Part shown: positions 41,528 through 55,037 of the stretch, piece by piece
Layout: each line of letters starts with the position of its first letter
Numbering within the stretch: position 1 is the first letter of the stretch
NCBI GenBank assembly: GCA_949130495.1
Contig: OX422210.1
Location: 497,465,760 to 497,529,759 of the forward strand
Direction of reading: 5' to 3'
Origin: Sambucus nigra
Taxonomy: Eukaryota; Streptophyta; Magnoliopsida; Dipsacales; Adoxaceae
DNA length: 64,000 nt
Translations under genes and position numbers: made by a program
The notes under the pieces: model-generated
Databases searched by the model: none
Told to the model about the DNA's origin: nothing
Seen by the model: the letters and a program-made list of their open reading frames with translations, nothing else

Positions 41528-43441
41528 TGTAATACCCCACATTTTTATGATATTAAATAATAATTGGATTAATTATTATTGTTAGATTAATTAAATTAAT
41601 AAGGTAGGGAAATTTAATTGTTAATTAATCTAAATTTAAAATAATTATTAACTAGAATGGTTAATACTTATTGATGGAAATCATTGATTATTACTGTGGG
41701 TATATGTAATATGGAATTATATAATTTTTATAAATTGTCGAAGTGAGAAATACGATATTTTAGTATTTTAAGTCAGGACGCGCATGTGAATCGTGTCGGG
41801 ACTAATTGTATGGAATAAAAAGATAAATTATTTTTGTATAACTTGTATGGTAATTTTGAGTGAACCATTGAGTCCAGAAGGGTTGAGATAGTCAGAAAAC
41901 TCTACCCGGGCATTTTATTTGGACCCCGGGGTAGTTTTAGGCCTAACTGGCACCCCGTAGGGGTATTTTTGTCCTTTGGAATTTTGGGGTGATATTATGG
42001 ACGAAAATTAAGAAATTAAATAAGGAGGTACATGAGTTAGAGGGGATTTATCGGCTCTAAACCTACATGAGAGAAAAAAGAAAGGCACAAAGGAAGGAAG
42101 AAGAAGCTGTAGGAGTTCTTGGTGCTTAACTCAAGAACACACACGAAAAACTATACCAAAGTATAGATAGCGAGATGAGGAACACACCCATACCCATATC
42201 AATAGCAGATCAGGCCGTTGAAATTAAGGCAAGTGTTTATTTCTTGCAATTTATAGAAACAAACATGTTCATATTAGTGTAGGTGTATTATATTCACTAT
42301 TTGATTCATAAGTTTTGATGAAATTGGAGGATTAAAGGCATTTATTAAAATCTGGAGATTAAAGAAGGATGGATCCCTCATGTAGATAGTTTAGAAATCC
42401 CAAATTGATGAGTATTGATGATGGACGAAATTGAAATTGATGTTCTTGTATGGAAATTTGATGAACTAGGGTTTTAAATTGTTAAATTGGGGATTTTTGA
42501 TTTTATAACTGACTTATGATGAATTAATGGTTCAAAGTTAAGGAAAGTCATTTATACATGTTAGAAAATTAATTAGGATTGCTGTTTTGGTGTTGGGGTT
42601 GAGATATTTAGAGGTTTTAGGACTAAAATTTTGAGGAAGACGAAGTATGAACAGTAAAACGTAACAGGTCTGGCCAAACCAGAAAGAGAGCTCATCTCGT
42701 TCGAATGAGATGGAGTTTCGTTCGAACGAGAAGCAAAGTCGTTCAAATGACTTGCTAAATCGGTCGAACGACAGGTCCCAGAAAAGCCCAGAAATTCCCA
42801 TTTTTCCCTAAATCATGTTACACAGTTAATTATGTTAGGAAAACTACCATTTACTGATATTAGCTTAGCGCATAATTATTTGGGAATCATTACTAGGATA
42901 GTACCTTAAGTATTGAATAGGTGAATTAACCTTGGAAACTTCGAGAGTGTGAATAATCGAGTTAATTGCGTAAGTAGTAAAGAGAAATATACTACGTGTA
43001 GAAATATAAATATGGGTTGGGTGAATACCTAAATTTTATAAGGCTTCGGGAATGCCTATTATTATGTGGTTATCATTATTATGTGTATAACATACCTACG
43101 CTGCCTGCTATCGAGAGGAGGTTTTGCGCAATGGACAGTCTTATCCTTTGTGACCCAATGGGGGGATATTTGACTTATACCCCGAGCATATGAACTTGGA
43201 TACTTGCTATATATTACGTAGGGTAGTTTTGACAGTTGAATGGGAGCGTAGGTATGTGCATGACCCAGGTGGTGAGTATGCTCGCCTCCAATATTTGTGT
43301 TATGAGATTTATGGTTCGTGAGAGATGCCGAACTAGTTGTCCTTTTATGCAGCGAGCGATGCACACCAAGTGGTCCTAACCAAGGGGCCCAAGATTTGTA
43401 TATATATGTATAGGGATGATTTGACTATATATATATATAGT

Positions 43442-43473
<32 letters not shown>

Positions 43474-44411
43474 TATTTGTGAATAATCCTAATTTGTGAA
43501 ATTAGCAAATATGCAGATGTGGGTAAACAAAGTAACTTAAGGGGATAAAGTATTTACTACTAGAACAGAGAATATCAAATGCAGATAATGGGAGTGAGGT
43601 ATTAAATAATGTGTTGTATGGGCGATACGGGTTTATCTTACGAGTTATAACCAGTAGTATATGTTTATGACCTAGTTGGGAATCATTTGGGTCACTAGGT
43701 TAGGGTAGACGTACGCTAAGTGTGCACATTAGTAGAGGGGTGAGGATATCATGTGAGAGTTATGGACTAATATGCACATAAAAATTGCATTAATGCAGTT
43801 TTAAATACATGCTAAAACAAATATTTTTACAAATCGGGCTCTGACCCGTTTCTTGCTATCTCTTTCTCTTTTGCTATATATATTATTCCAGGCGTCTAGC
43901 CATAGTGTTAACACTAGACTTAGACGCGTGGATCATTCAACGAGATGCAACTATTGTGGAAGCTGTAGGTTATTGCTACTAGACGCTTCTATCTTTTCAT
44001 TTGGTTCTTAGTTCAGACATTTCAGTTAGGGCATGTGTCTCCCATTTCCAGCTTAGTTATTTCAGATATTGTATTTTATTATTAGATTTTCTTTTCCTGT
44101 TGGATTGAGTATTATGATTCTATTGGTTTTAGACTTTGAACTGGAATGTTTTATCCAGTCTCATTTATTTCAATATTTGATTCATGTTCAGTATTTATTC
44201 TTGTGGAATGGGAATTGCTTATATCTTAAAGCATGGAATTTATTAATGGATTAATTGGGAAAATATTTTGACACTTAGCTTAATTATTTATTAGGTGATT
44301 AATAATTAAAATTGTTTTTCGGCAGTGATGATAAAAATGAACCAACCGGACACTTTGATTTAATTTAATAAAGGACTGATCGCCCGGTATTTAATTTGGC
44401 GGGGTGTCACA
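41528..44411 (+). mobile_element. Solo LTR of a gypsy-type element (2884 bp)
   Basis: It starts TGTAATACCCCAC and ends GGGGTGTCACA, the same terminal words as the LTRs at 45277/52899, with a perfect TGAAC duplication. The interior differs enough to be another family of the same type; a related LTR begins at 63758. There is no internal domain, PBS or PPT: LTR-LTR recombination removed them. It includes a cluster of short dyads (TCGTTCGAATGAGA, TTCGTTCGAACGAGA, GTCGTTCAAATGAC) at 42695-42775 and a (TA)n run at 43435-43470. No gene lies in its 2.9 kb. Confidence 0.9.
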
Positions 44412-45276
44412 TGAACTTCAGTGAATCCAATAATTATCTGCTCCCAATCCTCATGACTTCTAACCGGTTCTTTCTAAAGCTTAGAAGAAGAAACTTAAGA
44501 AGCTTCAATCTAATCAAAGTGGGAGTTATACCCAACAGAATTACAACATTTAACCCAAACCAACATCCAAATGAAGGTTCCATACTAGAATGCTCATGGG
44601 ATTTCTAATTCCCCAACCTAAAGAAACTTGTACAATCTTTGCTTGACTCATAAACCAGATTTCTTATGTATAGCTGAACCAAAAATTCTTTTTTCTTCTA
44701 TTCCATCTCATTATTGGAATATCATTGGTATGACATTGTTGTCCTCTAATAATAGGGGTAATTTTCTCCCTAGTATCTGGCTTTTTCGCTCTTCTTCTAT
44801 TCCCACCCCCTCAATCATTGCCAATGATTCCCAATACATATCCATTTCTTCTTCTTTGGGTGGAATCTCTTTTATCCATGCCTCTACAAATTATGTCATT
44901 GGAAGATATCTTTGGTCTATATTGCTCCAAATCAAACATCAATATAACCTTCCATGGACTCTTGTGGGAGATTTTAATGCTATTCTTGGAGATCATGAAT
45001 CTTCTGGTCCTTTTCTTCCTCTCAGAATTTCATACGAGGAATTCCAGAATATGTCGGATAATTGTGATTTAATTCACATCGATACATTTGGTGTTGAGTT
45101 CGTTCAGGTGAAGAGTGATAACTCTAGGGTAAAAAGGAGGTTGGATAAAAGCCTAACCAATCACAGTTGGCTTTCTGGTTGGAATTCTATATCTTGCTCA
45201 ACCCTCCATAGAAGTAAATTAGACTATCATCCCCTTATTTTCTCTTCTATTATCTCTAATATATCTGGTCCCAAGC
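44412..45276 (+). pseudogene. LINE-2 ORF1 tail and ORF2 endonuclease
   Basis: 44412-44570 is the ORF1 tail (FLKLRRRNLRSFNLI). ORF2 becomes visible near 44585 as AHGISNSPT-stop-RNLYNLCL; from 44628, 217 open codons read THKPDFLCIAEPKILFSSIP, YISISSSLGGISFIHASTNY, PWTLVGDFNAILGDHESSGP (the GDFN catalytic block), CDLIHIDTFGVEFVQVKSDN, and RSKLDYHPLIFSSI where SDH is usual. The endonuclease nicks target DNA for priming. The frame is cut at 45276 by a gypsy element and resumes at 55917 as PFIFISSGIPRSSFFDFVKK. Confidence 0.85.
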
Positions 45277-46852
45277 TGTAATACCCCGTACTTTTACATA
45301 GATATATTTAATTAAATATTTAAATTATGCGGGTGACACATAATTTTATTTATGAAATAATGAGAATTAAATAAATATTAATTTAGAGTAAAATAAATTA
45401 ATGTTTATGTGATTATTTATATACTAGTGTGCTACAGTAAATAAAATTGAATTAAGTCGTAAGTGAGTAAAATCCACGAACTTTAATAATATCTCAATCG
45501 GGAAATATATGATTCAATTAAAATAGGTTGAGATGAGAAATTATTATTACGTGACTCGGGTGATTATTTTGAGTGCACGGTTGATCCAGAATGGGCTGAA
45601 ATAGTCAAAATTAAGTACCCCGGGGGTTGTATTTAGGTCTTGAGAGCTTTTTAGATTAATCAGGACTAATTTAGTTGACGTTTGGACTCCTTAATGGCAT
45701 GTGAATAGTCAAAAACGGAATTACACTAATAAAATGAAAAGTTTGGGTTTAGAGAAGACTCATTCACAAATCCAAAAGTTGAGGAGAGTTATTCAAAGAG
45801 TTAGAGAGAAAGTGAAAAGAACTGGGAAAAAAATTCAAGAGTGGAGAAATTGAAGAATTTTTAAAGAACACTCTAGGATTGAAGAAGTGGAAGGGAATTC
45901 TTAAAATATTAAGCGACTTCTTCATCAAATCAAACTCTAAGAATCATAAAGCAAGTAATTAACATGCTATTAAATTTGTATATAAAATTTAGTCATGTCA
46001 TAGTTGGGAAATTGATATTTTTGGAGATGATTTCACATATATATAAACTATGGGATTTGGGGAAATAAATTTTATTTTGAAAAATGATTTATATATGGGA
46101 AATGATATAAATTATAAAATTTTAAAGAATTAAGGTGGATTGAAAATTCTGAAATTTGAGGATGATATGGATAATGGGATGCAGATGAATATGTGATATA
46201 ATTATTAGAATGATGAAATTCTTGACTCTAGTTATGAATCCCACGAAATGATGATTAATCTTTTGAAATAATGTGATTACTAGATGTTATAATCATCTTA
46301 AAAATGTACCGTATACTCTTGGCGAATTGGTTAGTGTATGATATTGGGTTGAGGATCATTGGGACTGAATTGGAAGAAAACACGGATGAGGTTCGCTAAT
46401 TGGAGAAGCGAACCAGTTCGCTTTGAGATCAAACCGGTTCGAAATTAACGAATTTTCAGATTTGGGGCTATTTTATTCAATTGGGGACAAATTAAATAAT
46501 TAAGGGGATGAGAAAATCCAAAGTTGATATTTTATATTTCTGGAAATCTAATTAAGTTGATATGTGGATCTTGAGTGAAAAAGGGACTATTAGTTGGGAT
46601 GTGAAATTAAAATATTTGAGAAAAATAATTGAATATCAATAATAGTGATGGAAAATGTAAGAATTAGGATACGAGCTGAGGGATGTAGACACATGTCCAG
46701 AATTGGTATTCAAAAATAAATTAATTAATCAATTGAGTGAATAATTAATTAATTGAGTTTAATATGGAGCTTTGGGTGATAATATATTTTTGTGCTATTT
46801 GTAATAGGCATAATTAAATAAATTATTGTTGAATATTTTCATGTGTGAAAAC

Positions 46853-46922
<70 letters not shown>

Positions 46923-48167
46923 CGGTGTGAAAGATACAATTATATGGATATAATGACATACCACTCTAAGGGCTAGCATCGGAGGTTGCGCGAGTGAGTG
47001 ATCTTCCCTGACTAGCGAATGTAGGGTTAGTATTAGTCACAGGTCATGATCGCCACGCACGCGACTGTTAAGGTTGAGTCCGAGGTGAGGTAATTATGGG
47101 TATGGTTATTTCTCACTAATCGGGAAAATTATGACTGCCTCCAACTTTGTTGTTTATTTTTTATCGTAGTTCGGTGGGAGATCCCGACGCGGTAGCCAGG
47201 ATGATGTGAGTATTCCCTGAATTATAATAGCATTAGAGACCCGCATACGGTAAATTTATTATTGATAAGGATGGGGGTTAAACATATATAGTAAGTGATA
47301 TATATGTATGCATGATGTGATAATGAAATACGTATATATGTGTTCAAAAAAATGTATACGGGCATATTGAATTAAAATGTGAAAATTAATAACTAATGAA
47401 AGTTATTGGAAATGGTTCAATAAATTATAGTTGAGAATTATAATGATTAGCAAATGTGAAAGAAAAATAAATAAATTACGTAGGATGGGATAGCATATGG
47501 AATTTAAGGACACTTTGGAACTAGTTTGGCGGATAACATAACTAGGTAATTGAAATGCATACGTTAGGTGCACACTTTAGATGAGAAGCGAGTAATGTCT
47601 CATGAGAGAGTGAGGTACCAACTTAAATATGAGTAAATGGTTATACATTTAGTTATCCCTTTTAATTACTTGCAAAATATTTTCAAATGGTTTTGGGCTG
47701 TGACTCGTGTCAAAATATATTATCAAATCCTTTTAGGTGTCCAGCCACTGGGATGCCAAGCGTGATCATTCCCAAACACCGGAGTTGTGATTCAAGACTC
47801 TCTTTTTCTATTTCGGTACATTGCCTAAGACAGTTGGTTTATTTCAGTTGATGTTATTTTATTTTGGTTATTATTGTGTGGAGATTATTTTGATGATTTA
47901 TTCGGATAATTTGGCATGTGATAAATTTACAATTTTAATATATTTGTGATTGTGGATTGTAATTCAATTTATTTAGATAATTGTGGTCGATTATTATATC
48001 ATTGTGTCATGTTAAATAAGATTGAAATTGAATCACGACTTAATTTAATAATAGGTGGCTAGTAATTAATTGAATTCGACAGTGATGCTAAGAATGAGCC
48101 AATGAGATTCCTGTTTGATTTTAGTAGAGGGTTGGCCACCCGTTATTTTAGTAACTGGGGTGTCACA
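45277..48167 (+). repeat. 5' LTR of chromovirus (2891 bp)
   Basis: TGTAATACC start, GTCACA end. It contains a long (TA)n run at 46856-46918 and a GAACCRGTTC-type dyad cluster at 46385-46445. Several differences from the 3' LTR are visible in the first 70 bases. No gene. Confidence 0.92.
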
Positions 48168-48169
48168 TA

Positions 48170-48181
48170 TGGTATCAGAGC
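48170..48181 (+). promoter_or_regulatory. Primer binding site, initiator tRNA-Met
   Basis: TGGTATCAGAGC two bases after the LTR end is the standard plant PBS complementary to initiator Met-tRNA. Confidence 0.92.
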
Positions 48182-48349
48182 ATGAGTTTCTAGAGTCTTT
48201 AGGATCTGTGCGAACTTATTGCGTTTCTACTATAGCATTCTTTAATATAAAGCCCTATAAATAGAACTGTTGCATTCATTATACGTTTTTGTTCTTCAAC
48301 TAAAATTGTGGTAATAACTGTGGACTTATATAAATTCAGTCTGGTTTCA

Positions 48350-49640
48350 GATTCCACCTAGTAGAGCACATTAGAGTAAGGCTACTGGTGGGGCCAATGT
48401 TGGACAGACTCAGTCAGAGTCACAGGGACCGCAGGGGACTGTCACAGCCACGGAGGTGGATAATATTATCGCTTAAGAAATTAATGCCAGAATGACAATT
48501 GTGGCTCAACATTTGCCTCAGGTAAAACCAAGACAACAGGAAGTTACAACTTTACTAGCCTACCTCGGGCCTTTAGTCTAGTAACGAGTCAGGGATACCT
48601 TCCAAAAAGGGCATCTGTCGAAATTTAAATGCAGTTTGGATGTTATAGCTGCTAGCCAGTGGAAGAAAGACATGCAATGACATCTCTGTATGGTGGAGTG
48701 TAATGAATTTTAGAAATATATGCTTGAGACATTTAAGCTTATGGGTACAACATTGTAGTGGTGGAAATCAGTCACCACAGAAGAAGAGCATGATATGATG
48801 CCTATTGTTGAATTCTGGGTGCATTTTGATCGTAAATATTTTTCATCGGCTGTTCAGACAGAGATGGGGAAGAAACTAAAAGATTTAGAATGGGAGGATC
48901 ATTCCATCGTAGGATACAAGGAACAGTTCACTCGACTAGAAAATTTTATGGCTAACGAGGTGAATACTGAAGATAAAATAATTAAGAGGTTGATGGATGA
49001 ACTAAACTGGAGGATCAAGCAACATTTATTGGGGAATCTGGAATTACAGACATACCCTGATGTCATTAATGTCGTACTTTTGCACTACTAGGATCTTTGC
49101 TTCCACTTGAAGGGGAAAAGGAAATCAGGAGATTCTATCCTGTCAGGAAGACACGGGGAAATGGTGTCAGTGGGACACAATAGGCTCAACAGTTTGGGAG
49201 ACACTAATAGCAAATTTTTTAGCAAGTGAATCCAACAAAGAGATTTCGTTCTGGAGACTTTAGGCCTAATGTCAATGGGTTTAGGCAGAGCCAACAGGGC
49301 CCATAGTAGCATCAACAATATGCTCTTCAGGGCCAGCAAGGCCAGGGGAATAATAGGGGCGGCCGGTAGGGCCGAGGCCATCAGGGCCAAGGAGAAAGAC
49401 AACTTCTTATCAATCAGTGCTAAGGGAATATGGTAGGACGTTATTATCAGTGTGGGGGCAGTAGGCCACATGAAAAGAGAGTGCCCGCCATTTGGCCAGG
49501 CCCAGCAGCAGGGAGCCCAGTAGGGGCGGAAGCCACAGGTAGCACCTACAACACCTGTAGTAGCAGCAAGGGCAGATGAAGTATGGGCGTGTTTATAACA
49601 TTTGTAATGCGATGATACCACAGGCGCCCCCATGCACCAC
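48350..49640 (+). pseudogene. Chromovirus gag
   Basis: Starts near IPPSRAH-stop-SKATGGANVGQTQSE. The capsid (PF03732-like) reads LDVIAASQWKKDMQ, LMGTTL-stop-WWKSVTTEEE, and from 48795 an open stretch IVEFWVHFDRKYFSSAVQTE, YKEQFTRLENFMANEVNTED, KQHLLGNLELQTYPDVINVV. The zinc knuckle near 49445 is frameshifted by one extra G: YQCG then AVGHMKRECP, with its first Cys (TGT) changed to CGT. A Gln-rich segment lies on both sides. Gag would form the virus-like particle. At least six stops are present. Confidence 0.8.
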
Positions 49641-49654
49641 CGACAGTAGAGGGT

Positions 49655-50155
49655 ATGTTTCGTATCTACAGGCATATGAGTCAGGTATTGTTTGATACAG
49701 AAGCATCGAATTCATTTATTATTACTAAATTTGAACTTACGATCGATTTTTTAGAGATAGTCGATAGTATTATTATGTATGTAGACTCACTCTTGGGTAA
49801 TGGGGAACTTATTCACTCCGTATGTAGAGGGGTAGGGATAGACGTCAGGAAAATGGGTTTACTATCTAACTTACTTATGTTATATATGACTGGGCATGAT
49901 GTTATCTGGGGCATGGACTACTTACCATAGTATCGAGCGATGGTGGATTACTTTGGGAGGACCATTGTATTTTCTATCCAAAGGCAGGATATGTTTTTGG
50001 TTACGATGCCTCTTCATGAGGGAGGATCAACCCCAAATCTTTATTATATTGAGGAGGAGACGTCACAGGAGATAGTTATTTCATTAGACTCGATTCCAGT
50101 AGTTAGAGAATATGTGGATGTATTTCAGGAGATACCGGGTTTACTGACGAGTTAG
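49655..50155 (+). pseudogene. Chromovirus aspartic protease region
   Basis: SQVLFDTEASNSFIITKFEL aligns with the protease active site, but the usual D-S/T-G-A is D-T-E-A, a Gly-to-Glu change expected to inactivate it. VIWGMDYLP, then (after TAG) YRAMVDYFGRTIVFSIQRQD, is the end of the domain. 49940-50155 continues to the pre-RT connector ISLDSIPVVREYVDVFQEIP. Confidence 0.8.
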
Positions 50156-51142
50156 GAGATTGAGTTTGTTATAGACTTAGCATCGGGGACGAGATTGATT
50201 GCATGAGCACTATACCGCATGGCCCCGTTAGAGATGAAAGTGTTGTGAGAACATATTCAAAAAATGTTGGGGTAGTTTATTAGATGAAGTACATCGTCAT
50301 GGGGTGCTCCATTTCTTTTTATAAAGAAGAAGGATAGATTTCTTCATTTTTGTATTGATTATAGGGAGATGAATAAGGTGACGATTCATAACAAATATCC
50401 GCTATCTCAGATCAATGACTTGTTTAATCATCCTCGAGGAGAAGCGTACTTCTCAAAGATTAGTTTGAGGTCTGGATATCATCAGTTGCGTATTAGGGAG
50501 CAGGACATCCCTAAGACTGCATTCCCAATATGGAATGTGTCATATGAGTTTAGGGTTATGCTTTTTGGGTTGACTAATGTTCTAGTAGTATTTATGGATC
50601 TCATAAATAGGGTGTTCAGAGAATTCCTTAACTAGTTTGTGAACATGTTCATTGATGACAATCCAGTATATTCTCGGACTGAGGGAGAGCATGTTAAACA
50701 CTTACGCTTTGTTCTGCAGACATTGATGGACCATCAGTTGTATGCTAAGTTCGAGAAATGCAGTTTTTATTTACGTGAAGTGCAATTTTTGGGTCATGTG
50801 GTGATAGATAAAGGAATTGCGATGGACCTAAGAAAGGTAGAAGCGAGGAGAGGGTGGGGACAACCCTCGACATCGATAAAAGTTTGCAGTTTCTCGGGAT
50901 TGGCGGGATATTATCACCAGTTCATCAAGGGATTGTTGAAGATTACAGGTGCATTAACGAATTTGACTCATAAATGGGTTCCATTTATGTGGGACGACCA
51001 TTGTCAGTTGGATTTTGACGTGTTAAAAGACAATCTAACTTCAGCACTTGTGCTTGCACTACCTAGAGGAGGAGTAGAGGATCTGGTATATACGGATGCA
51101 TCGGACTTGGGGGTGTTCCGTAGCAGGAGGATAGGGCTATAA
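50156..51142 (+). pseudogene. Chromovirus reverse transcriptase
   Basis: ALYRMAPLEMKVL and [20 protein letters not shown] precede the open parts 50369-50635 ([60 protein letters not shown]) and 50639-51142 (NMFIDDNPVYSRTEGEHVKH, the catalytic block with IDD; YAKFEKCSFYLREVQFLGHV; FSGLAGYYHQFIKGLLKITG). A TAG at 50636 separates them. RNase H begins at DLVYTDASDLGVF and is frameshifted near 51120. Confidence 0.88.
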
Positions 51143-51459
51143 CATATTCTTCTCTAAAGATTAATCCCCACGAGAATAATTATCCCACTCATGACTTGGT
51201 GTTGGCTGCAGTTGTTTTTGCCTTGAGGATTTGGAGGCATTACCTCCTGGGGGAGAAATTCAGTCTATTCACGAATCATAAATCACAACTGTATTTGTTT
51301 ACGCAAAAGGATCTTAATATGGGACAACGTAGGTGGTTAGAATTCATGAAATACTATCAGTTTGATATTCAGTATCACCCATGTAAGGCTAACATTATGG
51401 CAGATGCATTGAGTCGAAGACCTACATTAGAGTTGGGGATAGTGGGAAATGATAAATAG
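51143..51459 (+). pseudogene. Chromovirus RNase H
   Basis: After a frameshift, [20 protein letters not shown] continues into the open 51196-51459: [74 protein letters not shown]. The usual YTDHKSL block has N for D (FTNHKSQ), which affects a catalytic acid. Confidence 0.85.
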
Positions 51460-52430
51460 GGTGAGCTTTGTTAGGCCGATTCAGTTGCCAGGGCTTATAT
51501 GACAGTGTTGATAGTCACACCCGAGATTGTGTTATGGGTTGTAAAGGCGTAGACAGGAGACTAGTTTTGCCCGGATAAGGTAAAACAACTTTTAGAGAGG
51601 GGGTGGAATCCTACTCAATCAGTTCTGAGAGAGGTTTATGCTTCAATGGGAGACTAGTGGTGCCAAATCATAAGAACTTGAAACATGCCATTATGACAGA
51701 GTTCTATGGGTCGAGATTTGTGGTACATTCGAGTGGAGATAAGATGTATCAGGATATGCATCGGCACTGGTGGACATGTATAAAGCGGGATATAGCAGTG
51801 TTTATCTCACAATGTGCTACATGTTAGCAAGTAAAGATAGACCACCTGAGGCTATCCGAAATGTTACATCCATTGGAAATTCCAGTGTGGAAATGGGAAA
51901 GCATATCGATGGATTTTATTATAGGGCTACTGATTACATAGAGGGGACACGATTCTATATGGATGATAGTGGATCATTTGACCAAGGTGGCTCACTTTTT
52001 ACTTGTTCGAACAGATTATACAATAACAAAGTACGCCCATCTTTTCATAGTCAAGACTGTAAGGTTACATGGGGTACCGATTAATATTATGTCCAACAGG
52101 GACAAAATATTTGTATCGCATTTCTAGTAGAGTTTCCAAGAGGCTTTAGCAACTGAGTTGCGATTGAGTACAACCTATCATCTGCAAATGGATGGGATGA
52201 CTATGCGTGTAAATTAGATGTTAGAGGATATGCTCAGAATGTGTATACGTGATTTCAAAGGAGGTTGGGAGCAGTACGTTGCATTAGTAGAATTTGCATA
52301 TAATAATTCCTACCAATTTACTATCTGGATGGCGCCCTATGAGGCTTTATATGGAAGACCTTATCATTCTCCCTTTTATTGGTTAGAGGTTATGTGGATG
52401 CAAATAGGAGACACGTAGAGTTGGAGGTGG
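51460..52430 (+). pseudogene. Chromovirus integrase
   Basis: Zinc-binding region: VVHSSGDKMYQDMHRHWWTC and DIAVFISQCATC (51720-51827). Core: KWESISMDFIIGLLIT near 51895, DSIWMIVDHLTKVAHFLLVR, VPINIMSNRDKIFVSHF, TTYHLQMDGMTMRVN and GWEQYVALVEFAYNNSYQFT, APYEALYGRPYHSPFYW. The second catalytic block reads SNRD in place of SDRD, and the DGQSERT block that supplies the third acid reads DGMTMRV, so catalysis should be lost. Several stops and frame changes. Confidence 0.85.
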
Positions 52431-52874
52431 TAGACCAGGTATTTCTACGGGTGTCTCCTATGAAGGGGTTACGAGTTTGGAAATAAATGAAATCTCGCAT
52501 CGAGATATGTGGGACCTTTTATGATAATTGAGAGGGTAGGGCCAGTGGCTTATAAAATAGTTTTACCGGAGCATATACAGAGGATTCACGATGTATTTCA
52601 TGTATCGTTCTTAAAGAATTATAAGCAGAGTGAGATGGATTATTGGCATATTCTATTAGAGGAGATTGACTTGCAACCTGATATCTCGTATGAGGAGAGA
52701 CTGGTTGCTATTCTGGATCACAGTGAGCGTAAGATGCGTTCTAAGGTGGTGCTCTTGGTATGTGTTCAGTGGGGACATCACAACGCCGATGAGTCAATGT
52801 GGGAAAGAGAGGATGATATCCATAAGAAGTATATAGAGCTCTTTATTCCAGGCATACCCGAATTTCGGGGATGA
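52431..52874 (+). pseudogene. Integrase C-terminus with chromodomain
   Basis: The open frame 52509-52874 reads GPFMIIERVGPVAYKIVLPE, HIQRIHDVFHVSFLKNYKQS (the GPY/F-type module) and then YEERLVAILDHSERKMRSKV, VLLVCVQWGHHNADESMWER, EDDIHKKYIELF, the chromodomain signature of chromoviruses, which guides integration to marked chromatin. The aromatic cage is partly retained (Y..., W in VQW, W in MWER). Natural end at TGA 52872, just before the PPT. Confidence 0.88.
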
Positions 52875-52882
52875 AATTCCTT

Positions 52883-52897
52883 TTCAAGGGGGGAAGT
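52883..52897 (+). promoter_or_regulatory. Polypurine tract of chromovirus
   Basis: TTCAAGGGGGGAAGTA ends immediately before the 3' LTR TG at 52899; it primes plus-strand DNA synthesis. Confidence 0.85.
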
Positions 52898-52898
52898 A

Positions 52899-54993
52899 TG
52901 TAATACCCCGTAGTTTTATAAAGATATATTTAATTGAATATTTAAATTATGCGGGTGACACATAATTTAATTGATGAAATAGTAATAATTAAATAAATAT
53001 TAATTTAGAGTGAAACGAATTAAAATTTATATGATTATTTATTTACTAGTGTGCTACAGTAAATAGAATTGAATTAAGTCATAAGTGAGTAAACGCGAAG
53101 GACTTTAAAAATATCTCAACCAGGAGATAGGTGATTCAATTAAAATAGGTTGAGATGGGCATTTATTGTTAAGTAACCCGGGTGATGATTTTAAGTGCAT
53201 GATTGATCCGAAATGGGTCGAAATAGTTACAATTGAGTACCCGAGAGTTGTATTTGGGTCTCAGGAGCTTTTTTAGATTAATCAGGACTAATTTAAGTGA
53301 TTTTTGGACTCCTTAATGGCATGTGAATAACCATAAACGGGATTACACTTATAAAATAAAATATTTGGATTTAGGGAAGAGTCATTTCACAAATCCAAAG
53401 GATGAGGATGGTTATTCAAAGACTTAGAGAGAACGTGAAAATAATTGGGAAGAAACTTCAAGAGTAGGAGGATTTGAAGAATTTTGCAAGAACACTCTAG
53501 GATTGAAGAAGTGGAGGGGGATTCTTGAAGGATTAAGCAACATCTTTATCAAATCAGACTCTACCAATCATAAGGCAAGTAATTAACTTGTTATTTAATT
53601 TTTATATACAATTTTAGTCATATCATACTTAGGAAATGGTTTTTTTGGAGATGATTTCACATATATATATATAAACTATGGGATTTTGGAAAATAAATTA
53701 TATTTTGGGAAATGATTTATATTTGGGAAATCATAAAAAATAAAATTTTAAAAGAATTAAGGTGGATTGAAAATTCTAAAATTTGAGGATGATATGGATA
53801 TTGGGATATGCATATGAATATGTTATATAATTATTAGAATGATGAAATTATTGATTCTAGTTATTAATTCCATGAAATGATGATTAATATTTTTTACTAA
53901 TGTGATTACTAGTTGTGAAAATCATCTTTGAAATATCCTTTATACTCTTTACTAATTGGGTAGTGTATGATATTGGGTTTAAGATCATTATGACTGAATT
54001 GGGGAAGAAAATAAGGATGAAGTTTGCTGACTGGAAAAGCGAATCAATTTTCTTTTAGACAAAACCGATTCGCTTTTAGAAAGAATCGGTTCGCTTTTAG
54101 ACCGAACTATTTTGGATTTCTGAAAAGCAGAACCTGTTCTCTTGGAGATCAAATCGGTTCAAAGCTTTAAATTTTTCAGATTTGGGGAGATTTTATTTAA
54201 TTAGGGACAAATTAAATTATTAAGGGGATGAGAAAAACCTAAGTTGATATTTTATATTTCTGAAAATTCAATTAAGTTGGTATGTGGATCTTGAGTTAAA
54301 AAGGGACTTTTAGTTGAGATGTGAAATTTAAATAGTTGAGGAAAATAGTTGAATATGAATAATTATGATGAAAAGTGTGGGAATTGGGATACAGGCTTAG
54401 TGATGTAGACACATGTTTAGAATTGGTATTGAAAGATAAATTAATTAATTAAGTAAATAATTGATTAATTGAGTATAAAATGGAACATTGCGTCATAATG
54501 CATTTTTGTGCAATTTGTGATAGGCATAATTAAATAAATTATTGTTGAATATATACACGTGTGAGAATTATATATATAGATATTATATTGGTGTGAAATA
54601 TATAGTTATATGGATGTAATGACATACCCCTCTAAGGGCTATCATCAGAGATTGCGCGAGTGAGTGATCTTCCCTGGTTGGTGAATGCAGGGTTAGTATT
54701 ATTCAGATGTCATAATTGCCACGCATGTGCGTATTAAGGTTGAGTCCGAGGTGAGGTAATTATGTGTATTATTATTTCTCAATAGTTCGGGAAATTATGA
54801 CCACCTCCAACGTCGTCGTTTTTTTTCTATCGTAGTTTGGTGTGAGATCCCAATGTGGTAGCCAGGATGATGCGAGTATTTCCTGGATTATGATAACATT
54901 AGAGACCCGCATCCGATAAATTTATTATTGTTAGGGATGGCGGTTATACATCTATAGTGAGTGATATATATGTATCCATGATATGATAGTAAA

Positions 54994-55037
<44 letters not shown>

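Noticed and set aside
49088..49675. 195-codon minus-strand open frame
   Set aside because: It lies antisense to the chromovirus gag zinc-knuckle region and has no recognised domain.
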